Shown here in pieces: positions 35,436 through 43,263 of a DNA stretch of 64,000 nt. Below the pieces are notes generated by a model that saw only the letters and a list, made by a program, of their open reading frames with translations, had not been told where the DNA came from and ran no database searches. Position numbers and translations under genes: made by a program. Within the stretch, counting starts at the first letter, position 1. Every line of letters begins with the position of its first letter. This stretch comes from JANLYC01 sp963750495 (GTDB taxonomy: Bacteria > Actinomycetota > Actinomycetes > Propionibacteriales > Nocardioidaceae): positions 434,001 through 498,000 of the forward strand of contig CAVVQV010000008.1 of NCBI GenBank assembly GCA_963750495.1, in the 5' to 3' direction.

Positions 35436-36936
35436 ACAACGGTGTGGCACGGTTGGCGAGGAGTTGGATCCTCGTGACGTTCCCCCTGCACCGACGAGTT
35501 CGTTGTGGCGCAGCAACCGGGACCGGTTCGGCGCTGTGCTCAACGCGCGGGTCGATGCGCTCGACGCCGCTGATCAGCTGCGGCTGATCGAGGAGACCGC
35601 CGCCTGCAAAGCCGTCCTCGACTGGACGCACTGCCGCGTCGCCTCCGGTCTCGCGATCAAGGACGTCTCGTCACCCCTTGTCCAGCAGGCGCTCGAGCGG
35701 TCCGGTGGGTGCTGCCTGATCCGGGTAGCCGGCTCCGACACCCCGACCATCTCCGAGGGCATCGTCACCGAGCTCGCGCTGGCGCTTTCCTGCAGCGAAC
35801 GGTCCGCTCGCGACTACATCGCCGTCGGGCTCGACCTTCGATTCCGGCTGCGGTGCACCAACAACGAGCTCGGCGGCGGTCGCATCACTTTCGCGCACGC
35901 CAAGGTGATCTCCGAGGCGACGAGGTCACTCGACATCGATGTGTGTGAGCGGCTCGACGAGAGACTCAGCGACGAGGCCCTTTCCCGGACCCCCGCCAGG
36001 CTCCGTGTCCTGGCGCGCCGGCTCGTGGCCAAGGCCGATCCAGGCGGGCTGGCCAAACGGCACGCGATGGCGATGGCCGATCGCTCGGCCTCGATCTTCC
36101 CGCTGGGCGACGGGGTCGCAGCCTTCTCGTTCGACCACCAGCTCGAGGTGGCTGTGGTCATCGATGACCAGCTCACGGCGTGGGCGCGTCGGCGACGGGC
36201 CGCTGATCCCGATACTCCCTTCGCGGCGCACCGGGCCGATGCCGCCGCGCTGCTCCTCCTCGGTCGACACCCGCTGACCGGTACCGACCTGCTGGCATCC
36301 AGCAGCGAGATGTGGGCGTCTCCGCAGCACTCCACTCCCCCGCCGACGTCGCCGTCCCTCGCCGCGACAGATCAGCCGCACCTGCCGGTCGGGGTGATGC
36401 CGGCTCGGCCTACCGACGTCCTGCCGGTCCGAACCGAGATCCGGGTCACGATGGGAGCCGACACCCTGCTTGGCCTGGACGATGAGACCTGCTACCTCGA
36501 CGGCTTCGGCCCGCTGACCGCTGACCAGGCTCGGCGGCTGGCGCTCCAGTCCAGCTCGACGGTCCTGCGGCGGCTGTTCACCGATCCGCTCGACGACTCG
36601 GTGATGACGATGGATGCCCGCACCTACAGGTTCTCGACCCGACAGGTCGAGGCGGTGCGATCGCTGCATCCGGTCTCCTGCTTCCCCGGTGCCACGACCC
36701 CGGCCGACCGTTGCGACATCGACCACCGTGAGCCCTACCGGTTCGGACCGCCGGGCACGGCGGATCCACCCGGCCAGACGGTGGTCGGCAAGGGGCAGCC
36801 ACTCGATCGGCGGCATCACCGTTACCGCACCCATCTGGGCTGGGTCCCGGTCGTCGATCCGACGGATCCCCACACCATCCACTGGACGAGTCCGTATGGC
36901 CGCACCTACACCGTTCGTGATCACGACGGCGCGTGA
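35428..36936 (+). CDS. DUF222 / HNH endonuclease domain protein (13E12 repeat family), probably DNA-damage inducible
   Basis: 502-residue intact member of the family whose other local copy (5570-6932) is frameshifted. The N-terminal DUF222 domain runs to about residue 400 (SCSERSARDYIAVGLDLRFRL). The C-terminal HNH region has CDIDHREPYRFG and RRHHRYRTHLGW. The cysteine pair that usually precedes the first H and the second CxxC pair are mostly missing (FPGATTPADRC), so the zinc-stabilised HNH fold may be impaired. A LexA-type box overlaps the start codon, so expression is expected after DNA damage. The function of these nucleases is not established; some act in mobile DNA. Confidence 0.87.
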   Translation: MFVQRCGTVGEELDPRDVPPAPTSSLWRSNRDRFGAVLNARVDALDAADQLRLIEETAACKAVLDWTHCRVASGLAIKDVSSPLVQQALERSGGCCLIRVAGSDTPTISEGIVTELALALSCSERSARDYIAVGLDLRFRLRCTNNELGGGRITFAHAKVISEATRSLDIDVCERLDERLSDEALSRTPARLRVLARRLVAKADPGGLAKRHAMAMADRSASIFPLGDGVAAFSFDHQLEVAVVIDDQLTAWARRRRAADPDTPFAAHRADAAALLLLGRHPLTGTDLLASSSEMWASPQHSTPPPTSPSLAATDQPHLPVGVMPARPTDVLPVRTEIRVTMGADTLLGLDDETCYLDGFGPLTADQARRLALQSSSTVLRRLFTDPLDDSVMTMDARTYRFSTRQVEAVRSLHPVSCFPGATTPADRCDIDHREPYRFGPPGTADPPGQTVVGKGQPLDRRHHRYRTHLGWVPVVDPTDPHTIHWTSPYGRTYTVRDHDGA

Positions 36937-37063
36937 GGCTTCCCCCTCGGCACAGCGGTGTGAAATGTCGCTGGCAGCCCAGACCGGGTCGGTCCCATCG
37001 AGGCAAGAGGGAGTCGTCTCGCCGCCTGTTCTGGAGTACGAGAATCGGCGAGTCGGCCAAGAC

Positions 37064-37813
37064 TCACCGGCTAGGGGCAGTCGCCTTACGCCAGACTGAG
37101 ATGTGGTTCTCACTGTCGGCGGTGAACGGGGTGCCGGCCCAATCGGCACAGCGGTCCTCGAGGTCCAGTCCTGCCAGCCGCGCCATGAGATCGCACTCCG
37201 CGGGCCAGATGTACCGGAAGTGACCGGCGTCGTAGTGCGTGGATCCGTCGGCTTCCCGCCGGTAGTGGTGTGACGTGCACTCCTGCGTGACCAGGTCGTA
37301 GGTATCGAACAGGACATAGCCGTCCTCGACGCTCATCGGCACGGCTGACTGTCCCGGTGGCAGCCGTCGGATCGGCGGCACCCAGAGCTCGATGACAAAA
37401 CGGCCGCCCGGAGCAAGATGCCGGGCGGCGTTGCGGAAGCACTCGACCTGCTCGGCCTGCGTACGCAGGTTGGAGATGCTGTTCCAGACGACGTACACGA
37501 GCGAGAACTCACCAGGCATGGTGGTCGTGGTCATGTCCCCCATGGCCACCGGCAACCGCTGCTCATCGACCTTCTGCCTCAGCGCGGCGACCATCGGCGC
37601 CGACAGCTCGATCCCCGCGACCGGAACGCCCCGGTCGAGCAGCGGGATGGCGACCCGACCGGTGCCGATGGCGAACTCGAGCGCCGGCCCCGACCCGGCC
37701 AACCGCGCCAGGAAGTCAACGGCCGGGTCGAGCACCTCCGGTGCGAACATCTGGGCACTGGTCGAGTCGTAGCGTCGCGCCGTGTCCTCGTCCCAGACGT
37801 CACTGCTGGTCAT
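37064..37813 (-). CDS. Class I SAM-dependent methyltransferase
   Basis: 249-residue methyltransferase starting at the ATG at 37813 (MTSSDVWDEDTARRYDS). SAM-binding motif I is LEFAIGTGRVAIPL, followed by GIELSAPMVAALRQK and the acidic motif. The substrate is unknown. It lies 69 bases downstream of the SDR gene on the same strand and may be the last gene of the esterase/ATP-grasp cluster, although it could have its own promoter. A TTG six codons upstream is an alternative start. The 127-base gap on its left, to the HNH gene, holds no gene. Confidence 0.85.
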   Translation of the reverse strand: MTSSDVWDEDTARRYDSTSAQMFAPEVLDPAVDFLARLAGSGPALEFAIGTGRVAIPLLDRGVPVAGIELSAPMVAALRQKVDEQRLPVAMGDMTTTTMPGEFSLVYVVWNSISNLRTQAEQVECFRNAARHLAPGGRFVIELWVPPIRRLPPGQSAVPMSVEDGYVLFDTYDLVTQECTSHHYRREADGSTHYDAGHFRYIWPAECDLMARLAGLDLEDRCADWAGTPFTADSENHISVWRKATAPSR

Positions 37814-37882
37814 GGCCTGGAAGCCTGCCAAAACCGACCAACGGTGTCGAACCGTTTACGTCCGCGTCCCGTCCACCCCTGG

Positions 37883-38653
37883 TCAGGTGACCGAAAATCC
37901 ACCATCGACGCGGATCAGCTGCCCGGTGACGTATGCCGAAGACTCCGACGAGAGGAAGACCGCGACACCGCAGAAGTCGGTCGCCCGTCCGTTGCGTCCC
38001 ACCATGGTCCGCGCTGCGAGCGCTTCGGACCTTCCCGGCTCGGCGATCACGTGCTCGGTCATCCGCGTCGGCACGAATCCCGGCACGAGGGTGTTGCTGC
38101 AGACACCGTGGGCCGACCAGGCCTCCGACTGTGACCGGGACAGCCCGGCGATGCCCGCCTTGCTGACGCCGTAGATACCGCTGTTGCCGAAGGCGCGCTC
38201 GGACTGCTGCGATCCGAGGTTGATGATGCGCCCCCACCCACGAGCAGCCATCCGCGGACCCGCGTACTGCCCGAGGTGGAACGGGGCCAGCAGGTTGACC
38301 GCGATCGTCTCGGCGACATCGTGGTCAGACAGGTCGTCCATGCGCGGACGGAGGTTGACACCGGCCGAGTTCACCAGGATGTCGGGCTCGATGCCGCGCT
38401 CCCCCAGCTCTTCGCACAAGCCTGTTATCGCTCCCCGGTCGCTGAGGTCGGCCGACATGGCGATAGCGGCCAGTCCCTGCGCGGCCATCGCCTGCGTGGC
38501 CTCCGCGAGGCGACCCGGGTCACGGGCCACCAGGACCACGTCGGCTCCGGCCTGGGCGAGCGCCTGCGCGATGGCGAGGCCGATCCCGCCGCTGGCACCG
38601 GTCACCACTGCGCTCCGGTTGCGAAGCGAGAACAGCTCCTCGAGGTAGCTCAT
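37883..38653 (-). CDS. Short-chain dehydrogenase/reductase
   Basis: 256-residue classical SDR using NAD(P)H. The cofactor motif TGASGGIG is at residues 18-25. The catalytic residues S148, Y161 and K165 (YGVSKAG) are complete, and NSAG occurs near residue 95. The ATG at 38653 has GAAGGAGGG at suitable spacing. It follows the DUF2332 gene by 27 bases, in the same direction, and so is likely in the same operon. The substrate is not known. Confidence 0.92.
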   Translation of the reverse strand: MSYLEELFSLRNRSAVVTGASGGIGLAIAQALAQAGADVVLVARDPGRLAEATQAMAAQGLAAIAMSADLSDRGAITGLCEELGERGIEPDILVNSAGVNLRPRMDDLSDHDVAETIAVNLLAPFHLGQYAGPRMAARGWGRIINLGSQQSERAFGNSGIYGVSKAGIAGLSRSQSEAWSAHGVCSNTLVPGFVPTRMTEHVIAEPGRSEALAARTMVGRNGRATDFCGVAVFLSSESSAYVTGQLIRVDGGFSVT

Positions 38654-38680
38654 CGGCCCTCCTTCGGCGGGGACAATACG

Positions 38681-39757
38681 TCAGGTGGTGGAGCGTGGAA
38701 GTCCCTGTCGGCCCATGGCGACCGGGATACCGTGATCGCCGACCGAGGCGAGGGTGGCGACGTCCTTGCTCGGCCTCCCGTCAGGGCCGATGCCGACCAG
38801 GGTCAGATCCGGTAGCAGGAGCTCTCCGGAGGAGTGCTCCATGGACACATGGGCCACACATTGGCGCTGGGCGGCTTCGGCGACCGCCGCGTCGACACGA
38901 GCGCTCTCGGCTGCCGGCCAGTACATCCGGGTGATCGACTGCCACACGACTGTCATGGTGTCCTCCGAAACCGGTTCGGCCAGCTGGTTCTCGAGCCACT
39001 CCCCCGCCGGCGCCTCGTCGACGGTGACCGGGTGGCGCCGCGCCACCGCACACGCGTGCACGAGCCTCTCATGGCGATCGAGGTGGAACGGCCAGACGAA
39101 GGAACGAAGCCGAAGCTCGCCCTCGGCACTGGCGGCGTCGACCGGGGCCAGGTCACAGCCGCGCCGCTCGACGACCTCGAAGTCCCGTGGCTGGGGTGGG
39201 TCTTCGAACACGTTGGTGATCACGACGGGTGAGTCCGCCGGCCCGACCTGCCAGCCAGGTTGTTCGAAGCGGAACTTGTCGACGAGCAGGTTGAGCCCTG
39301 CGGAGGCGCCCGGTTCGAGCAGCCGGACACGACGCCGGCCGCTGCGCCGGACGGCCTCGAACAGGCCGGCGAGAAGTGCGCCCGACCGGCCGACCTCGTT
39401 CGTCTGGGGCGCGATCGACAGGGCGTCCTGCAGCTCCCCCACGTGGTCGACCAGCACGCGCCGGAAGGCCGGCCATGCCTGCTCGGCAGGCGCGTCTCCA
39501 CCCAGACAGGGGTAGTAGGGCACGAGCTCAGGGGCTCGATCGGTCAGGACGAGCCGAAAGGCCCCGGCCAGCAGCCGGAGCTGGATCACGCTGCCGGCGG
39601 GGGCAGTCTCCCAGCCACGACAGATCTCCCGGACGGGGCCGCCGGCCTCCCAGTCGTCGGCCATCGCCCGCATGAGCTCGGCGTACAGGTGGGTGTTCGC
39701 CCCGGCATGCCGACGCATCCGCTCGGCCAGTGTGGCGCCGTCGTCGAACCCTGACAC
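38681..39757 (-). CDS. DUF2332 domain-containing protein
   Basis: 358-residue protein of the DUF2332 family, recognised from PYYPCLGG near residue 80, the RLLEPGASAGLNLLVDKF segment and SITRMYWPAA near the end. The LEPGASAGLNL stretch looks like a SAM-methyltransferase motif I, so a methyltransferase-like fold is possible, but no activity is established. Translation starts at a GTG three bases after the ATP-grasp gene stop (TGA-TCG-GTG), which indicates coupling in the cluster. Confidence 0.85.
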   Translation of the reverse strand: MSGFDDGATLAERMRRHAGANTHLYAELMRAMADDWEAGGPVREICRGWETAPAGSVIQLRLLAGAFRLVLTDRAPELVPYYPCLGGDAPAEQAWPAFRRVLVDHVGELQDALSIAPQTNEVGRSGALLAGLFEAVRRSGRRRVRLLEPGASAGLNLLVDKFRFEQPGWQVGPADSPVVITNVFEDPPQPRDFEVVERRGCDLAPVDAASAEGELRLRSFVWPFHLDRHERLVHACAVARRHPVTVDEAPAGEWLENQLAEPVSEDTMTVVWQSITRMYWPAAESARVDAAVAEAAQRQCVAHVSMEHSSGELLLPDLTLVGIGPDGRPSKDVATLASVGDHGIPVAMGRQGLPRSTT

Positions 39758-39760
39758 CGA

Positions 39761-41008
39761 TCAGTGGCCCTGGCGCGACTGGTCGTGGATCCACAGGTCG
39801 AGCAGGCCGCGGAAATGTGCGACGAACTTCTCGTGCTCGTGGGCTGGGTAGGTCGAGACGATGGTGGCGGTGAGCAGCCGGTCGAAGTCCGGCGAGCTGA
39901 TCCAGTTCAGGACCATGTCGTCGAGATGCGGCAGCGACGTCTGCTTGAACTCCCGGTAGCGAGCGGTGTCGAAGTACTGGTCAGCAAGTGCCTGGTAGCG
40001 CAGCAGCTTGTCGCCGTACGACAGGTCCGGATCGTCGGCGACTGCGAACCAGTCGGTCGGCTCCACGTGCGGACGCGCCGGACGGTCGCTGGCGGCGCAG
40101 TACGCCGACCAGGAGAGCAGCCGCGACATCGCCCAGGGGAAGTAGTAGTGCAATGAGGTGACTGCGACGTCGGGACAGGCGTTGGCGTAGTCGATCGGCA
40201 GCACCTCCGTGCCCTGCACGAGCATCTCGCAGGAGTTGAACTCCCACCGGAAGAACGCGTTGACGGTCTGTGCGATCGTCACGGCTTCGGCCCCGACGTC
40301 CTCGGACAGGAAACCGTGGTCGACGGCGTACCGGTTGTGCATGGGCTCGTCCGGACGGAAGTTCATGATCATCGTCTCCGGACCGATGGTGAGGGCCCGC
40401 GCGAAGACGTCGTACGGCTCCACCGCCTTCTGCAGGTGCATGAGCATCTCGCCGGACTCGTCGTAGGACGCCGCCAGCGCTGCGTCGTCCTCGATCCGGG
40501 AGACCCCACGCCAGGCGCCGCCGTCGAACGGCTTCATGTAGAGCGGGTAGCCCATCTCGTGCGCGATCGTCGGCAGGTCGAACGCGGCGTTGTAGCGCTC
40601 CGCTGTGTAGGCCCACCGAACGTTGTCGAGCGGGTTCTTGAAGGGGACGAGGACGGTGTCGGGCACCTTCATCCCGAGGCGGATGAGCGCGCAGTACGCC
40701 GAGTGCTTCTCCATCGACTGGAACGTGAACGGCGAGTTCAGCAGGTACACGTCGTCCATCAACGCGACCTTCTTGAGCCACTCGCGCGGGTGGTAGTACC
40801 AGTGTGCGAGCCGGTCGATCACCACGTCATAGCTGGTCTCGGCACGTAGGTTGAACGGCTCGATCTTGACGCGGTCGGTGTCCAGGACATGCGGCTGGCC
40901 CTGATGCTCGAAGACGCCGAGCTTCCGGGTCAGCGCCTCGAACGCCTGCGGCCAGTCCTCCTCCATACCGAGCAGCAGACCGACCTTGTGTCGTGTGGGT
41001 TCAACCAT
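39761..41008 (-). CDS. ATP-grasp-like ligase of unknown product
   Basis: 415-residue protein starting MVEPTRHKVGLLLGMEEDW at the ATG at 41008, with a frame open well upstream that is only antisense to the esterase gene. The central GYPLYMKPFDGGAWRGVSRI block is typical of the ATP-binding lysine and flexible loop of ATP-grasp ligases, which join carboxylates to amines or thiols through an acyl phosphate. The final part contains paired acidic/Asn residues near EVLPIDYANACPD. It follows the second esterase gene by 28 bases. The substrates are unknown. Confidence 0.8.
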   Translation of the reverse strand: MVEPTRHKVGLLLGMEEDWPQAFEALTRKLGVFEHQGQPHVLDTDRVKIEPFNLRAETSYDVVIDRLAHWYYHPREWLKKVALMDDVYLLNSPFTFQSMEKHSAYCALIRLGMKVPDTVLVPFKNPLDNVRWAYTAERYNAAFDLPTIAHEMGYPLYMKPFDGGAWRGVSRIEDDAALAASYDESGEMLMHLQKAVEPYDVFARALTIGPETMIMNFRPDEPMHNRYAVDHGFLSEDVGAEAVTIAQTVNAFFRWEFNSCEMLVQGTEVLPIDYANACPDVAVTSLHYYFPWAMSRLLSWSAYCAASDRPARPHVEPTDWFAVADDPDLSYGDKLLRYQALADQYFDTARYREFKQTSLPHLDDMVLNWISSPDFDRLLTATIVSTYPAHEHEKFVAHFRGLLDLWIHDQSRQGH

Positions 41009-41036
41009 CTGCGGTCCTCTCCAGAACGTTCGTCGG

Positions 41037-41783
41037 TCAACAGAAGCGTGGCAGGTGGTACGCGAACTGCTGTCGCCACGAGGGCCAGTCGTGCGCCACG
41101 TCGTGACCCCATAGGTCCACCTCGCAGCGAAGACCCTTGCTGCGCAGGAGGTCACCGAGCGCCTTGGTCGAGGGCAGGGCCCCGGTCGGATGGGTCTCCC
41201 AGTCTCCTTGCCCGCAGACGAGCAGGATCGACACCTGACCGCGCAGCCACTCGAGATGGTCACCGTCGAGGTTGGCGACGTAGTCGGTGGGATTGGCAAA
41301 GTACGACGCGTCGCCGCGATCGCCCCAGGCGTTCCACGTCGAGACGTCGTAGTTGCCCGAGAGTCCGATGGCCTGCGGCGCCAGGTCTGCGCGTTGGAGG
41401 GCGAAGTGCACGGCGTGGTAAGCACCCTGGCTGCAGCCGACGGTGACCAGGTCGCTTCGCCCGTCGGAGTCGGCGGTGATCCATGGGACCGCCTGGTCGA
41501 CCAGCCAACCGGTGTAGAGGCTGTGGCGTGCCGCGCGCTCCTCGGTCGGCACGTTCGTGTCTGACCATGTCCACGCATCCAGTGAGTCCACGCAGTACAG
41601 CTTGACGCGACCGTCGTCGACGAGCTGCCGCACGGCTTCGACCATGCCGTTGCTCTCGAAGTCCCAGGCGCGGCCCGCCTCACTGGGGAACACGAGTACG
41701 GGACGGCCGTAGTGGCCGTACGCGATCACCGTCAGAGCATGGTCGTGACCGTGCAGCGGAAGCTCTACCTGGTGCCGTCTCAC
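41037..41783 (-). CDS. Esterase (alpha/beta hydrolase, esterase D-like)
   Basis: 248-residue hydrolase starting at the GTG at 41783 (VRRHQVELPLHG). The nucleophile is S118 in G-C-S-Q-G (VTVGCSQGAYHA), and the histidine is in WGHDVAHDWPSW. The start codon overlaps the stop of the upstream esterase gene (GTGA), so the two are translationally coupled. The fold resembles esterase D or Ag85-like putative esterases. Its role is probably with the ATP-grasp enzyme encoded next. Confidence 0.86.
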   Translation of the reverse strand: MRRHQVELPLHGHDHALTVIAYGHYGRPVLVFPSEAGRAWDFESNGMVEAVRQLVDDGRVKLYCVDSLDAWTWSDTNVPTEERAARHSLYTGWLVDQAVPWITADSDGRSDLVTVGCSQGAYHAVHFALQRADLAPQAIGLSGNYDVSTWNAWGDRGDASYFANPTDYVANLDGDHLEWLRGQVSILLVCGQGDWETHPTGALPSTKALGDLLRSKGLRCEVDLWGHDVAHDWPSWRQQFAYHLPRFC

Positions 41784-42868
41784 GCCGCCAGCCAACCCGG
41801 AGACCATGCGGCGCGCAAGAGGTCGGACAGCGACGGGTCGAGCGAGTCCCGCCAGGCCGTGTAGTTGTGCAGGTCGTGCACCGGGACGAAGGACACGAGG
41901 TGACCCTGCTCGGCGAGGGCCGCCGCCATCGCGTCGTTGTTGGCGAAGTTCTCCTCGAGCCGGCCGCAGGTCATCGAGATGTGGAAGGGTCGCTCGGTGC
42001 GCGGCGCCTGTTGAACTGCTTCGACCGCGGCAACGACCCGGTCGAAGTACGGGTAGGTGGATTCCTGCGCATCGAGGTCGCGCGTGAAGAACGAGCCGGA
42101 CTGCGCCAGCAGCCCGGCGAACCGGTCGCCACCCCCGAGCGCCGCCAACAAGCTGGTGAGACCACCGAGGCTCGCACCCAGCGCGATCCACCCCTCAGTG
42201 GTCGCCACCGAGGTGACGAGATCGTCAAGTGCTGCCAGCTCTGCGGCGACGTACTCCTCGTTGGCCGCGTACCACGCATCGCGGTCGACGGGATGCAGGC
42301 AGGCCATCCGGAACGGCGGGACCGACCCGTCCGCGATGACAGCCGCGGCGTACTGGGCCAGGCCGGCCAGCTCGACGTACTCGGGACCGTCGTGGACCAC
42401 GAGCAGGTGCGCGGGCTCCTCCTCGGTCAGCCCGTCCGGTGTCCACAGCGTCACCGGCAGCTCGCCGATGGCCGGATCGGTGAAGACCTGGGTGCTTGTC
42501 GAGCCGGCTGACGGCTCCGGCGGCGCCGCCTGCATCCAGCTGGGGCGCTCGTAGCCCGGCATCAGGGCCACACTGCGCTCACCGAAGGCTGTCGGGACCC
42601 GCTCGGGGTTTCCGGGGTCGCACACGACCTGGGTCTCTCCGCGGCGGTCGGTCACGACCAGCCGGTACTCCAGCCGGTTGAGGTCCGGACGTGGCAGGGA
42701 GAGCAGCCAGCCGGTGCTCGTCCGGCGAAATCGTCGGCGCCCGGACACCGCATCGTCGCAGTCCAGCCGTACCTGTCGGAAGACCCGCTCCGGATCGTCG
42801 AGGACGAAGACGAGTGCGTCCTCGATCACCGAAGGGACGACCACAGCCAACCGGGACGAGGAACCCAT
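41780..42868 (-). CDS. Enterochelin esterase-like (Fes/IroE-type) hydrolase
   Basis: 362-residue protein with an N-terminal early-set (E-set) domain at about residues 1-95, then an alpha/beta hydrolase domain. The nucleophile is S233 in G-A-S-L-G (GWIALGASLGGLTSLLA) and the histidine is in HDLHNYTAWRDSL. Fes-type enzymes hydrolyse ester-linked siderophores or other trilactones; the real substrate here is not known and no siderophore synthesis genes are visible. TAGCCT lies six bases before the ATG (leaderless type). It is the first gene of the cluster esterase - esterase - ATP-grasp - DUF2332 - SDR. Confidence 0.86.
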   Translation of the reverse strand: MGSSSRLAVVVPSVIEDALVFVLDDPERVFRQVRLDCDDAVSGRRRFRRTSTGWLLSLPRPDLNRLEYRLVVTDRRGETQVVCDPGNPERVPTAFGERSVALMPGYERPSWMQAAPPEPSAGSTSTQVFTDPAIGELPVTLWTPDGLTEEEPAHLLVVHDGPEYVELAGLAQYAAAVIADGSVPPFRMACLHPVDRDAWYAANEEYVAAELAALDDLVTSVATTEGWIALGASLGGLTSLLAALGGGDRFAGLLAQSGSFFTRDLDAQESTYPYFDRVVAAVEAVQQAPRTERPFHISMTCGRLEENFANNDAMAAALAEQGHLVSFVPVHDLHNYTAWRDSLDPSLSDLLRAAWSPGWLAA

Positions 42869-42935
42869 GCCGTGAGGCTAGCGGAGGGCATGCAGACCGC
42901 ATCGAGGGCATGCCCCTACCTCCAGACACCTATTC

Positions 42936-42953
42936 CTGCCCGAATAAGGGCAG
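42936..42953. other. Short hairpin CTGCCC-GAATAA-GGGCAG upstream of the 86-residue gene
   Basis: A perfect 6-bp inverted repeat with an AT-rich 6-nt centre lies in the 125-base divergent region between the esterase cluster and the small gene before glmS. It could be an operator or a structured leader; no known motif fits. Confidence 0.35.
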
Positions 42954-42993
42954 ATTCTTGGAATCTCGGTCCAGAACTGTCATCATCGTCGTC

Positions 42994-43254
42994 ATGCCTG
43001 AGTCGGAACTGGTCGGTCGCGTCGCCGCGAGCACGGGGCTCTCCCCGGCTGAGGCGTCCCGCGTGATCGCCGACGTCGTGGCGTACTTCTCCGAGACCGC
43101 AGAGGCGTTCGTGCGCCGCCGGCACAGCGACCTGCAAGCCGACGGACTGCGCAACCCGGAGATCTTTGCCCAGATCAACACCGAGCTCGACCAGCGGGTC
43201 GTCGCTGCACCATCCCTGTCAGAGCGCCAGCTGCGGCGCATCGTGTACGGCTAA
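42994..43254 (+). CDS. Small helical hypothetical protein upstream of glmS
   Basis: 86-residue protein I cannot name. It starts MPESELVGRVAASTGLSPA at the ATG at 42994 and is predicted to be almost entirely alpha-helical, with RNPEIFAQINTEL in the middle and LSERQLRRIVYG at the end. A longer upstream frame exists but the shorter start matches a normal small-protein start. It ends nine bases before glmS, whose ribosome-binding site AAGGAG overlaps its stop, so the two are co-transcribed. A role in cell-wall precursor supply is only contextual. Confidence 0.6.
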   Translation: MPESELVGRVAASTGLSPAEASRVIADVVAYFSETAEAFVRRRHSDLQADGLRNPEIFAQINTELDQRVVAAPSLSERQLRRIVYG

Positions 43255-43263
43255 GGAGCCTGT

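Noticed and set aside
41009..41683. Upstream extension of the ATP-grasp frame
   Set aside because: It overlaps the esterase gene in another frame; the ATG at 41008 starts the recognisable protein.
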